DNA of 64,000 nucleotides from Myxocyprinus asiaticus (taxonomy: Eukaryota; Chordata; Actinopteri; Cypriniformes; Catostomidae), in assembly GCF_019703515.2 (NCBI RefSeq), contig NC_059346.1:54673501-54737500 (forward strand), given 5' to 3'. Position numbers and translations under genes: made by a program. Shown here one piece after another: positions 1-11,200 of the stretch (the stretch's first letter is position 1; every line of letters starts with the position of its first letter). A model generated the notes under the pieces. That model ran no database searches, was not told where the DNA came from, and saw only the letters and a program-made list of their open reading frames with translations.

Positions 1-310
1 GGTAGAGTAGCAAAAAACTGCACTCAAGTGAAAGTCTTTTAAAAATGAATTACTCAAGTAGAAGTAAAAGTACTAATGTTAATAATTAATTGAGTAAGAA
101 AGTATCGAATTAAAAGATTTTAAAAGATATTAACACCTATTGAACTAAAATCAGTAATGTAACGACAGTAATGTCCCCCATTGTAACGAAGTAACGTAAA
201 AAAAAATTTATTTGTATTTCACTTGAGTAAAAAGTACCCACCATTAAATCTACTCTTAAAAGTAAATTTTCTCCAAAAAGTTACTCAAGTAAATGAAACC
301 AGAGATTATT
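1..310. repeat. Decayed dispersed repeat rich in ACTCAAGTA
   Basis: The motif TACTCAAGTA and close variants recur at about 30-60 and 280-295, in an AT-rich setting with short runs like GTAACG. This resembles the end of a common fish non-autonomous DNA repeat (inference from memory of such ends). No reading frame here looks coding. The left boundary is cut by the window. Confidence 0.35.
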
Positions 311-1861
311 TATCAGAGATGGCCAACTTCTATTTAAATGAATGGGAGAAATTGGAATGCCCAACCAAGAAGCTCTCACGCCCAGCGGTCAACAGATGTA
401 GAAAGGAAGTCCCGTCTTACAGGTAAATGAGCCAATCACCTTTTAGATACAGACATCGCCTGTCAATCAACTAGCTAACGCACATGCGCATTAGTTATAC
501 AACCTGGGAAAATTGTGTGTTTTAATGTAATATGAATAAAGAAGCACAATTTATGATTACAATATTATCAAATTTAATTGCTGATTTGAAATATGTTCTT
601 TGATTGTAATCTTGACCAGCTGTTTTTGAGATGTCGGTTTTCCCCCATTCAAGTAGACAGGAGCTGTACTAGCATGTCTGGAAAGTTCCAAAGATGGCCG
701 ACAGTGGACTGACTTGCTAGAACGACTTTGATGAAATGGAGTAAATGTAGCATGTTTCCACCCACCTGCAAATTAGCCAATATTTCGTCATGTCATATTC
801 ATTAATTTTAGTCAGTTTTACTAGAGTAGAAATTGCATAAAATTTTAGTTCTTTAAATAATTTGACCAAAACGTATCAAACTGTAACAGACCTTTTATCA
901 AATTAAAACATTTAAATAAAAATATAAACACTTTAATAAAATTTTATATATAAAGGCATGTTTACATACAAATACTGTACAACTGTCCTTGTTATGAAAA
1001 CCTGAGCTCCTGAAATAATAGCATATAATGAATACACTTAAGTATAAGCTACTCTTTAGAAGTTAGCCTACTGTTTTTTTAATTCTTTATTCTTTAGAGA
1101 CTGTTATTAATTTTCCATGTTTAGCCAGTTTAGGATATTGCATTGTGTGTAGTGTGTTTTTTACGGAAACAGCATTTCACAACACAAGTTACACATATTA
1201 TGACTAGCGAGTAACTAAGTTCAAGTTCACTTGTTCATTAATTTCATTGTCTGTGCAGATGTAAGTTGTAATATTACATATAATGTATGTTGTGGATATA
1301 GTGATTAATCTCATGTATAAATAGGATGTGTTTGAGTTAAGTAATTAATTGCTGTTTTAAAGTGGTTTATTTTGCAGGTGTTGTGCCGAAATCGGACTCC
1401 CCACCAGATTCTTACTCCCCACTACCTTATTGGTCCCTATACCAAAAGCCCAACCCTACACCAACCCCTAACCCAAACTATAGTAGGGAGTCAAAAATCG
1501 CGCACAGCACCAGTGTTCAGCACATTCAACTCACACAGCTCAAGCAGGTAAATCTCCAACATACTGGATTATTGGATTAGATGAATCTATATCTAACATC
1601 TTCTATAAACAGATGTTTCTCTAGGTGTTTCTTCTTCTGTTTACATCTTGCACTGTTAATATCTTGCAGTATGTCAGAAAATGTATTTTTAATTATCATC
1701 ATGATGCATCTTCTTCATCTCATAATCTTTATTGTTAAGTAAATAAAAAAAAAAACTTAATCAACGATAGTTTCTGTAAGTAATTTCGATGAGATTAACA
1801 CACCACCGTGAACTTTGAGGTTAAGCAAATTTGACAAACACTGGTCTAAAAATTTAAGAAT
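311..1861. other. Gene-free AT-rich stretch
   Basis: Short open frames occur at 223-426 and 1362-1580, but neither shows a recognisable domain, splice context or codon bias. I see no RNA gene. The only texture is AT-rich low-complexity DNA. Confidence 0.5.
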
Positions 1862-2160
1862 AGACCTTATTCAGAGCAATGCCATCTTTGATTTTTGACG
1901 GGAATGACAACAAGGCTGAGAGTCATTTCAGTGGGTCGTACAGTTGTTTAGAGAGTTTTTGGATCGTTCCACTGATAAAACCATTGAAAAATATATTTTC
2001 AAGAAATTTCAGTAGACAAAAATCTCTAAATAGGTGTGATCTAGGAGCTTTTTGATAGCTTTATACAGTGCATGCCATTGAATGACGGTAAGTCTATCCC
2101 TCACATCCTCGTTTTCATTCACGTCAAAAATCAAAGATGGCGCTACTGTGAATAAGGTGC
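1862..2160. repeat. MITE with inverted ends (CACCTTATTC type)
   Basis: The left end (ACCTTATTCAGAGCAATG, then CCATCTTTGATTTTTGACG) is repeated in inverted form at 2100-2160 (AAAAATCAAAGATGG, then AATAAGGTGC). Arms are about 55 bp around a core of about 180 bp. A decayed copy of the right end lies at 46565-46645 inside ccnb1 intron 3. It has no coding capacity, so it is a non-autonomous DNA element by structure; the superfamily is not decided. Confidence 0.65.
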
Positions 2161-2300
2161 CAGTGTTGGGGAAGTTACTTTGTTACTGTAGCTTGACAAG
2201 TTACTCATAAAGTAGAGTAAAGCTACCCATTTGAAAAGTTAGCTACGCTACAAGCTACTAATAAAAATTAGCTAACTACACTGAAGCAATTTTAGCATAC
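2161..2300. repeat. End of AGTGTTGGGGAAG-type repeat
   Basis: The sequence AGTGTTGGGGAAGTTACTTT followed by repeated AGTTAGCTAC-like words is characteristic of a dispersed fish DNA repeat. A related end occurs inverted near 16110-16205 (TAGCTACTTTTAG ... TCCCCAAAACTG). Confidence 0.45.
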
Positions 2301-2436
2301 ATACAATGTATATTTAGACAATGTATATTTATATATATTTTTTTGTCATCAGAGCAGTATGTATCTGACCAACGTGATCTCACGAGTATTCATGAGTATT
2401 TATACAGTATGTACTCTTCTGTAAAGTGCGGTTCTA

Positions 2437-2722
2437 CCCTGCTGAAAAGACCAGCATTGCTGGTCACAAGCTTCTGTTGTGTTTTGGATGCTGGTCCCCC
2501 AGCAAAGAATACTGGTGTGCTGGTGACCCTATCAGGCTCTTAAACAAGCTTAACCAGCTTAATCAGAAAGACCATGTATTTCAACCAGCTTCACTCAGTA
2601 GGTTTTGCTGGTGAAAAGCATGGCTATGCTGGTACACCAGCTAGGCCAGCACCGAACCAGCATAAACCAGCCTAGACTAGCATGGGAATTGCATGCTGGT
2701 TAAGCTGGTCTTTGTAGCAGTG
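2437..2722. repeat. Palindromic ACCAGC-rich MITE, full copy
   Basis: It begins CCCTGCTGAAAAGACCAGC and ends with the inverted partner GCTGGTCTTTGTAGCAGTG. The interior is packed with CCAGCA/TGCTGG words, so a single strand can fold on itself. Further copies are at 33514-33740 and 34020-34095. The open frames through it are by-products of the repeat. Confidence 0.7.
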
Positions 2723-4761
2723 TAGCACAAGCACATTTGCTAATGTCTGCATAGAAACTAAAAACGTACGATACTGGCTTGTTGACAGCATCCAAAATTT
2801 GAATAATTTTAAGAATGAACAAATTTAGAGGTGGTTAATTGTTTACAAATCCTTATTGAATCCATGAAAATTTTAATTTATGAAATTTATCAGTTGATTG
2901 TATTGCATTTATAATAAATTATATTAATTAAATGTTCAATGCCATCACATTTATTTAACACAGAACACATTTACTTAATTTTACATTATAACAGTTTCAC
3001 TCTGTTCTGTGAAACTAAAATAAAAAATAAAAAAGAAACTAAAATAAAATAAAAAAAAAGTATATTGTAACTAAAATTAGAGTCCCTGTACATTTATCTG
3101 CCTGTTACATTTTTTCTATTATTGCAAAGTATTAAGGTTTAGGGGTAGGGTTCAGGGATCTAAAATATCAATAAATTGTAATAGTAAAAATGTAACTATA
3201 CATAATTACATAATAATATAGCTACAAGCAGCAATTAAGGGGGCAAGCACAATTTAAGCATTTTAGAACTTTATACCATGACCTTTATTGTAAAAAAAAT
3301 AATTTTGTTTCTAGAATAGATGATAGGGTTCAAAAGTTACAAGAAAAAAAAAATCCTCTTTAAAGGAAATTAAAGAACAAATGCTGCTGGTGGTGCTAAA
3401 GGATTTGTCTGAGGCTGGGCAATTCATTTGATAGAGGCTGGATGGGTAAAGCATAAGATGTCCTGGTGTGCAAACAGCACTTTTAATCTTAATCAAATTT
3501 AAAAAGCACATTTCTTTGTTCACATTGATGGTTTTGCTGTACAGATTAACTGGCCTATGTTAGCTGAACACATCAATAATGACACAGAGGGGGACATTTG
3601 TCATTTAAATAGCTCTTGGGCTTAAACAGTTGTTTTTTGTTACATATGGTCAAAATAAAATGACAAAAGAGATCAGAATTAACAAAGAGCATTCTGGAAA
3701 ATGTGCATAGACATTGTAATGCTGTTCTAGATGATTTGCAAAAAAGTGTCCCATTTTAGCTGAAATCACCCTATTAAATAAAGATCATTTGGTGTAGTGG
3801 GCCTTGGCTATGCACAATATGCCACTCAGCTGACATGGCTGAAGGATGTTTCAACTGATTTCATTGGTCTGAGTTTGATAAGACAGACAGGGCTTATCAT
3901 CTTATAAAGGCTGGAAGGGAAAAACATAAGATTTGTGCCCTGGCATGCAAATTGCACTTTTAAACTTAATCAAATTGAAAGAGCACATTTCCTCAAAGGG
4001 CAGCATGCATCCCACACTAAACACAACTTAAAAAGAAATCATAGAGTGCATGAGATATACATGCAAACTCTCAGTGGTTCATAAATTGTCCCAAGCTAGA
4101 CTTGAACTAGTGTCCTTAATCCTCACATCACAAGTACAGCACACCTACTTCTGCACCACATTGCCGCTAGTTTAGCAGGTGCTAAAGAGACATACCATGC
4201 TGATGAAACATTTTGAAATTTCTCTCCACCATTTTCTGAATACTTAGAATAAGGAAGCAATGATCCAGAAAATGTTTTGCTTGAATTGACTAAGCATTCT
4301 GACCACTGTGTGTCGTTGTCTCCTTCTCAGTTACCCTCAGGATATGATGTCGAAGATGCATACAAATTTTCTTTCAAATCCGACAAAGCATTCAAAAGAT
4401 ACAACTTTGTAATATAATTAAAAATGGCGGAAAGCTTATACAGCCGATATCGATAATATTGGTATTGTATAAATTACTTACGAATAACAATGACATCAGG
4501 CACAGAACAATAAGGATAATTATGGTGTCATCATTAAACAGCTTTTGAACAGACTTTACTCTAAATACCACCAATAACAGAGGATTTTATCACATTTTAA
4601 CAGCATTATTTAACTAAATATTATATTATCTTGTGAAATTATTATAAAAAAATATTGTAAGAAATATAAAATCATTATTTTGCATAGTGCTAAAAAAAAG
4701 AAGATGATGCAGAGCAGGGGTCTATAAATCAAGTGAATCAGTAAATATTTTTTATTGAACC
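2723..4761. other. Gene-free stretch with a diverged direct duplication
   Basis: AT-rich DNA without a supported gene. Two similar segments of about 115-125 bp, 3399-3520 and 3868-3995, share GAGGCTGG/AAGGCTGG, AGCATAAGAT/AACATAAGAT, ATGCAAATTGCACTTTTAA-like text and AATCAAATT...GAGCACATTTC. They look like two diverged copies of one repeat in the same orientation. A short hexamer-like run GGTTTAGGGGTAGGGTTCAGG at 3136 is too short to be a telomere relic. Confidence 0.45.
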
Positions 4762-5127
4762 TGTCAGAGCTCCGTGCTGATCAACAGGTTTGTTTTATCC
4801 TGTCTATGTGATTTTGTGTTTCCATTGTCTGTCTGTTTGTTTTTGTTTCATAGGTGCCAAGCTGCAGCCACGGGGTTTCCCAGCAAGGGCTTGTTTGGTG
4901 CAACAGCTCATTATCATGATTAGCAGCAACTGTTCCTTGATTCCCTAGTCCTAATCACTTTCCCTCTCCTGTGCTGTCTTGTGCCAGATTGTCTCAGTCA
5001 CATTATTTTTCTCTACTGATTATTTTTGCATTTCCCCCTGTTTTTTTTTTTTCATTCTTCCCTTATTCCTCAATAAAATGTAACTTTTTTTTTACCTCTG
5101 CTCCTGAAGTCTGTTTACAATTGTGAT
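4762..5127 (+). repeat. 5' LTR of the Ty3/gypsy element, internally deleted
   Basis: It starts TGTCAGAGCTCC and ends near AATTGTGATGG. Shared text with the 3' LTR includes AACAGGTTTGTTTT, AAGGGCTTGTTTGG, TTATCATGAT and GCCAGATTGTCTC. At 366 bp it is shorter than the 591-bp 3' copy, mainly because the stretch after the shared GATTGTCTC is missing. The segment CAATAAAATG near 5071 supplies a poly(A)-like signal. Confidence 0.65.
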
Positions 5128-5144
5128 GGTAAAATCTAGCCACG

Positions 5145-5396
5145 ATGGACTCAGCAGAGAAAATCAATGTCTGGTCTACTGTGGCACAGCAGCATGTCTT
5201 ATCGGGTGGCCTGGAGACCCAGCTTGCTTCCTACCATCAAGCCATGAAAGCCAAAGCGTCCCAAATCTTAGAGCTCACCCACTAGTTACAACAATTTCTG
5301 GCAGCTTTAGCTGCCGTGCACGCTCCTCCACACACACCTCCCTCTCGACCAGCACCAAAGCCATGTCTCAACCCACCTTCCTGCTATTCCACTTTT
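5145..5396 (+). pseudogene. gag start fragment, Ty3/gypsy
   Basis: A frame opening with MDSAEKINVW lies about 18 bp after the LTR end and the presumed primer-binding site. It continues for 46 codons (ending KAKASQILELTH) to an in-frame TAG, then reads on into an alanine/proline-rich stretch. Position after the LTR and composition fit the N terminus of a gypsy gag. The rest of gag is replaced by the insertion that begins near 5397. Confidence 0.5.
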
Positions 5397-5731
5397 TGAA
5401 GGTCTCGGTCTCGTCTTTGAATCGACCGCATTTTTACTCGGCCTTGTTTTGGTCTCAGACAAAGAGGAAACAGGATTTTATTTCAAGACCGGTCAAGACC
5501 ACAACAGCGGGGATATCACTAAATTGCCTGTGCATTGTCTGATTTACTTGTTAATATCATTACTGATTGGATGTAAAACTTCCTGCTTCTAATGCAAGCA
5601 ATAACTTAACGGCTGTCACCACCCCCTTCACACGCACTCCAAGAAAGTGAATGCAGGAGACAGGAGAAGAAACTGTGGCTGTCTGAGAGATGTCAGACAA
5701 ATCTTCTGTAATACAATCTGGCTACTTAAAC

Positions 5732-6765
5732 TAGTGTTTCCCAACCACTGTGCCCACTAGTGTGCTGTGAAAGATTGTCAGGTGTGCCATGGAAAATTAT
5801 AAAATTCCTCAAAATAAATAAATACAGTTTTTTTCTGGTATTTTAGTGAAGGTATATTTCAGTATATTTTCCATTTCAAAGTATTTTATGCAACCAGTTT
5901 AAATATTTTGTCCATAACATTATTGTTCTAACAAACTCTAGTCCGCTGTCAAACACAACTCCTCACATGCCCACAAAATTATGCTTCATCGTCACACTTG
6001 TAGTAAGAACAGTCAGTCAGTGAACTGAATGAATGAACAGAATACAACAGGTGTATTGTTTTACTCAAAGACTAAAAGCTGTTTATTTGTGAACAGATGT
6101 GGTTTACTTGTTGCGTTTCTCTCATGAAACATTAAAAGAATATGAGAAACTGTTACATCTGATTACTAAAAGCAAATTCTCCTGTTTTAAACGAGTCCAA
6201 AAACACTGTGATACGATGTGTAGATTCTGCGGTATTGTAATCTTCATGGAGCGCGTTTGACATCTGAACCGGTGAAAGGAGGTCAGGCGGCTGTTCCCGG
6301 TTACTAGTGCCTGCCGGATCCAACCTCTGTCAGTGTGATTTATGTGGGTTTTTATTCTCGCACGATTTTGACCTGGTGCTACTTGTAGTCAGGTGCGACT
6401 TTATTTCTGAAAAATACAGTAAATAAAAAAATTTAAAAAAATAAAAATACATGTATTTACATGCAAGAATTGCAAGTTGCAAGAATTAATTTGCAAGAAT
6501 AAATCTACAAATTGGAAAAGATACAAATTTGTTGGTTTATCATTATTCAATTGGTGATATCATTATACATATATTACTTTTATATATTACTATTTGCATA
6601 GCTGAATTTCAAACATTACAACTTCACACTACTAAGACCAAGAAAACATGGACAAGTTCTTGAAAAGGAAAACTATCAATGATGGTTATGTGGGATAGTG
6701 GTGTGCCATGGGATTTTTTAATCGTAAAAATTATGCCATGGCAGAAAAAAGGTTGGGAAACACTG
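5732..6765. mobile_element. Non-autonomous hAT-type transposon with 8-bp duplication
   Basis: The left end TAGTGTTTCCCAACC and right end GGTTGGGAAACACTG are inverted partners of the hAT type. Flanks ACTTAAAC (5724-5731) and ACCTAAAC (6766-6773) match at seven of eight positions, the hAT duplication length. Near the right end, from 6649, ATGGACAAGTTCTTGAAAAG reads MDKFLKRKTIND, typical of the start of a BED/hAT transposase, but the frame is not continued, so the copy is internally deleted. It is nested within the 5397-8285 insertion. Confidence 0.75.
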
Positions 6766-6779
6766 ACCTAAACCACAAA

Positions 6780-6920
6780 GAGTTCATCTGTAAAAAAGTG
6801 TCCAAAAGAAAATACACAGCAGTATGTAATTTCTGCAATGCAATGCTTACCGAGATGGCTGGGACCTGGTCAAACTTTTATTGGCACTTAGAAAGGAAGC
6901 ATAAAGTAAGATACGTGTAA
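6780..6920 (+). pseudogene. BED zinc-finger fragment of a hAT transposase
   Basis: The open frame contains FICKK...YTAVCNFCNAML, then FYWHLERKHK: a C-x2-C pair followed by an H-x4-H pair in BED-finger spacing, with the conserved tryptophan before the histidines. It stops at 6918-6920. The finger sits immediately outside the right end of the hAT element at 5732-6765, so it more likely belongs to the older transposon into which that element jumped. No catalytic domain follows. Confidence 0.5.
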
Positions 6921-6996
6921 GTGATGCTAGCAAAGCTAACTAGCTAATGAAGTTCAATCTTCCTCTTGCTGCATTCCATTCAACTCGGAAAGTTAA

Positions 6997-7627
6997 GGCC
7001 CAAACATACTCTACACAAGTATGTGAACGCAGACGCACCGTGCTATGCAAGTTTGATTTCACGCATCGTTGTGTTGTGAAATGTGTCAGCGCTCCATTCA
7101 TAACACAACGCAAGTACACGCTGTATTCTCAGCGTTGCCGCAAGGGGCGCTAGAGCAGATTTTGTTCTTTCAATCAACAACTGTCATGGTGGACTCGGGC
7201 AGCAATTTAAGTTTAATCTTTTCGGAAAATATATACGACTTTTTTCAAATAAACGTGTTTTTTTCTCCGTGTCTCTCCCTACTCTTCAACTGTCCACTTA
7301 TCTACCACATCTGGACTGCATCCGAAAACACTGGCAGCTGCCTGATCATTTAATGGCTTAACTGACAGCTGTTTTGAATGAATGGAACTCTTAAGGAAAC
7401 TGGTCTCCAAACAGTTTGAAAAGCACCTTATTTTCATCCTGCCTCTGTATATAGCCTCCGAAGGCAGCATTTTTCTGGTTTCGGATGCAGCACCGGTTTC
7501 GTGGTCATGCCTAAAAAATCTATTGCCCTCTTGCGGTCTGAGCGCACGTAATGTATGTTCAACGGACCACGCGTTGGCCAAGCGCTCGCGTCTGCATTTG
7601 CGTACTTGCGTGAAGTATGTTTCGGCC
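6997..7627. repeat. MITE with GGCCnAAACATAC ends
   Basis: The left end GGCCCAAACATACTCTACAC is matched by an inverted right end TGAAGTATGTTTCGGCC. The arms extend about 45 bp and include CAAGTA...AACGCAGACGC and its inverse. A related longer element lies at 25172-26285. The open frames across it on both strands are by-products. Confidence 0.6.
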
Positions 7628-7951
7628 ATTATTATATTGTTTAAGAAAAGACGGAGAAAATGAAGACAAGTATTGAATAATTGTTTGATACATTATGTTC
7701 TTAATGATGGTTTCTAGGGGAAAATTTATCCAGAAAACCTGATGCGATGCTTGCACAGAAATGTAATTGTTTTAGGTGGATGGTAAAACTTGGAAAAAGA
7801 GTGTTGAATAGAGATGGTTAAGTTGATTTCAGCTCCTTAGTGTTTGTTTGTATTTGTTTGCTCATAGAAAACAAAGAAAAATTCACACACATAAAATTCA
7901 CCTCTGCAATGCCTTTTGATTATTTTATCAAGACATTTCTCATGGTACACT

Positions 7952-7952
7952 G

Positions 7953-7989
<37 letters not shown>
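7952..7989. repeat. (CA)n(TA)n microsatellite
   Basis: An uninterrupted CA run passes directly into a TA run. Confidence 0.95.
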
Positions 7990-8289
7990 CGGCAATAAAT
8001 GAGGTGAATTTTCTGTGGGTGTTTTTATGGGAATGTGGATGTTTCAGATCAATTTGAGGAGTGCCAATGGTTTGCATGTTCCACATTTTATCGTAAGTGT
8101 GTCATGCAGTGTGGGACTCGCACTGGTTTGGTCTTGGTCTTGACTCGGTCTTGCCCTGCCTTGGTCTTGGTCTCGACTTGGTCTCAACCCCTCAAAGTCT
8201 TTGTCTTGTCTCGGTCTCGATACACTCTGGTCTTGGTCTTGACTTGGTCTCAGTTTAGGTAGTCTTGACTACAACACTGCCAACACCCC

Positions 8290-8640
8290 AGTATTCTTCC
8301 AGGCACAAGTTTGTGTTCGTTTACTTGGACGATACTCTTATCTTTTCCTGGCCTCTCCAAGAACACACTCCACACATCGGTGGGTGCTGCAATGGCTGCT
8401 AAAGAACCAGCTGTTCTTCAAATTGGAGAAGTGCCTTTTCCAAGTAGTCAGTTCCATTCCTGGGGTTCATCGTCTTGGATCAGGGAATCTGCATCGAACC
8501 AGCCAAGCAAAGAGCCATCTATGACTGGCCTACTCCAGACTTCAATAAGGCCTTACAACGTTTCCTGCACTTTGCTAACTTTTACCACTGCTTTGCTAAA
8601 TCAGCCTACTGCTGATATAAATTCAGTAAGTCTTTGAGTG
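8290..8640 (+). pseudogene. Ty3/gypsy reverse transcriptase fragment
   Basis: The translation across frames gives FVYLDDTLIFS, matching the gypsy catalytic box F/Y-x-DD with both aspartates kept, then FLGFIVLDQGI, then AIYDWPTPDFNKALQRFLHFANFYHCF, matching the segment that follows the box in gypsy RTs. At least two frame changes and a stop separate the motifs. It lies between the gag start and the integrase remnants, in the same orientation. Confidence 0.7.
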
Positions 8641-8810
8641 TTTTCAGAAGAGTGGGGAAAGATTGTAGAACTGCACACACAGACCTGATACTATCCACTA
8701 GCCAGGGGCTAATTGCATTGAACATGGAGTGGTCTCACTCGGCCTTTGACCACTGGATTCAGAAAAATCAATTTACTTTTAAATAGACACAGGGCATAAA
8801 CATTACTGTC

Positions 8811-11018
8811 AGGGATGCAAATTTTGGCAAATTCTTTTAACCAACTAACCGCCAATATTATTGATAACCAGTTAACTGATAAGCCATAAATCAAACAAGT
8901 AACCAAACAGACATCACAAAGCTCTATACTGGCTGAAACAAACCAGGCTCACATGACAGATGTGCATATTTAGCAATACTCATTACATCAATATTTGAAT
9001 GAACAACTGTATACAACTGTGTATTTCCTTCTTATACCTCGTAATAAATTTTGAATAGATCGCTTGCACGGCAAATTAACCTATGAGGTGATAACTTTTG
9101 GAAGTTTAACAATGGAAGAATAAAAACAGCGAGCCTACCCACAAATCAGCCTGATCTCAAATACAATTTGGCAAGTGTGTGCCGATTTTTCTTTAGCTGA
9201 AATCGGTATACGTTGACCGAATTTGAAAACACTGCCTCCAGAGGCTAAAGTGGTAAGTGTTTCAGAGCATATAAACAAGTGTGACATCCATTTACATCCA
9301 GGAGAGGTCGCCAGAAGCCAGTTGTAAAATATTTGTTTTCAGCTGAATGGTTTAAAACAGTGAAGATACATTTTTATTTTATTTAATCTACCCACCCAAC
9401 AGAAACCCAAATCTAACCATAACCAAATTAGAGACAAAATGCAATGCTAAGGATAAAAATTAAACCTCCTTATCACGCTCGTGATTGTTTATACAAACGT
9501 GATTACTTCCTCGTTTGAATGGGGATTGAACTGTGGTCTCGCACTAACAGCCGTGCCATGAGGGATAGCAATTGTTGTTGAGCCGTTCCAAATATGTCCG
9601 ATGGGAGATAGGACATGTCAGTGAGTCGACATACTGTTGTCGATCCTATGGTCCTGGAACTTTCAGAAACAGCATGCCAATTTACCGTGTGATCATGTTG
9701 CACAAATTGTGCTGCTGGGCAATCCTAAAAATTTTTGTTTAGAAAAATCAACATATATGCACTGATGAGCCAAAACATTGTGACCATCTGCCTAATATGC
9801 TGTTGGTCCAATGTGGGCAGTGTGGCATTATCCTGCTGAAAGAGGCTACTGTCATCAGGGAATACCATTGCCATGAAGGGGTGTACCTGGTCTGCAACGA
9901 TGTTTAGGTATGTGGCACATGTCAAATTGACGTCCACATGAATGGCCGGACCCAGGGTTTCCCAGCAGAACATTGCCCAGAGCATCACACTCCTTCCACC
10001 AGCTTGTTGTCTTCCCACAGTGCATCCTGTTGCCATCACTTCCCCAGGTAAACAGTGCACACGTACATGGCCGTCCATAATGTAAAAGAAAATGGGACTC
10101 ATCTGAACTATGCTCGTGTGCCCATTTTAGGCATTTTCGACGGAGGACAAGGGTTATCATGGGCACTCTGACCAGTCTGCGGCTACGCAGCTCCATATGC
10201 AGCAGGGTGCAATGCACTGTGTGTTGTGACAGATTCCTCCCATAACCATCATTAAAATTTTCTGTGACTTGTGCCACAGTACAACTTCTGCTGGTTCGGA
10301 CCAGACGGGATAGCCTTCATTGCCCTCGTGCAATGAGCCTTGGGCGCCCAACACCCTGTCACCGGTTTGTGGTTTGTCCCTCCTCAGCCACTGTCAGTAG
10401 GTACTCACCACTGCTGAACAGGAGCACCCCATAAGCCTTGCCATTTCAGAGATTCTCTGACCCAGTTGTCTCGCCATAAGAATTTGGCCTTTGTCAAAGT
10501 CGCTCAGGTATTTACTCAGGTGTATACATGGGCAGGGGTCAGTATGGTATGCAGTGCAGAAAGCACTGATGTCCCGCCACGCATCACACTCTTGTCTCCA
10601 GTGCAATATACGTGTAATGCGGGGCTGTAAACATATGCTCTTAGATGTCGAGCTTGCAGATGTTTGTTTTTATATGGTAGCGCATTGTATTCATGCTTCT
10701 ACTAAACTATAAATTTGTATTTGCATTGGAACATATCGTCTTTACAGACAAAATGGTCCAACAGCACACGCTTCATATTTATTTGTCTTTCAGACTGAGA
10801 GGATGACAGTGGTTTACATGTTAGCAGTGCCCTCTTGTGTACATAACATGCCCTATGTGATAATTATTTTAGAGCCCCTTGGATAAACCAATCAAATTAC
10901 ATCTATGTTGTTTCTATAATTAACCTCTCGGTTAATTTGTAAACAATAGTATTTTATTAGTATAATAGCAGTTAATCAGTTAACCGGTTAACCGTCTAAA
11001 TTCCTAATTACTGTGCAA
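8811..11018. mobile_element. Probable DNA repeat with CAG-RAAATTT ends enclosing a Tc1 relic
   Basis: The left end CAGGGATGCAAATTTTGGC, followed by AACCAACTAACCG and GATAACCAGTTAACTG, has an inverted counterpart at 10960-11018 (GTTAATCAGTTAACCGGTTAACCGTC, then AAATTCCTAATTACTG). The interior contains the Tc1-like relic. The pairing is imperfect, so this is a suggestion of a hAT-like MITE rather than a firm call. The stretch 9010-9500 shows nothing else. Confidence 0.4.
9760..10513 (-). mobile_element. Tc1-like transposon relic, 3'-truncated (copy A)
   Basis: It begins with the end sequence CACTGATGAGCCAAAACATT, shared with the element at 30270. The minus strand holds decayed Tc1 transposase: a segment reading MDGHVRVHCLPGE, then SVMLWAMFCWE and FQQDNATLPT (second catalytic aspartate region). 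The DES box is still visible at the junction before it, but the third catalytic segment is deleted on the left. Homology to the 30-kb copy ends near 10513, before the second terminal repeat. Several frames are used, so it is inactive. Confidence 0.75.
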
Positions 11019-11200
11019 TGCAAACTGCCTTCCAAAACATAATATCCTATCCACTACAAACAATTTCACGTCAAAACTAAAGAAGCATTTGGAGATGTGC
11101 TTGCATGTGTTTTTCAACTTTACATTGCATATCTAACCAACTCCTGATCAACGCATAAATATTTTTACTTGAATTATCACTCATGTCATTTAACCATTTC

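Larger units (their letters stand above)
5397..8285. mobile_element. Insertion with GGTCTTGGTCT-type ends
   Basis: GGTCTCGGTCTCG text at 5400-5460 and a longer field of GGTCTTGGTCTTGACT words at 8110-8265 bracket this block, which ends GACTACAACACTGCC. It interrupts the gypsy gag/pol region. Inside are a hAT element (5732-6765), a BED-type zinc-finger fragment (6780-6920), a MITE (6997-7627) and a CA/TA microsatellite. I infer a DNA transposon whose ends carry the GGTCT iterations; exact ends and superfamily are unresolved. Confidence 0.4.

Noticed and set aside
3136..3162. Interstitial telomere repeat (TTTAGGGGTAGGGTTCAGGG)
   Set aside because: Only about three imperfect units, and similar text is common in fish repeats.
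7279..7663. Overlapping long open frames on both strands (MAETYFTQVRKCRRE and opposite)
   Set aside because: They lie within the MITE 6997-7627 and have no domain; the inverted arms create them.
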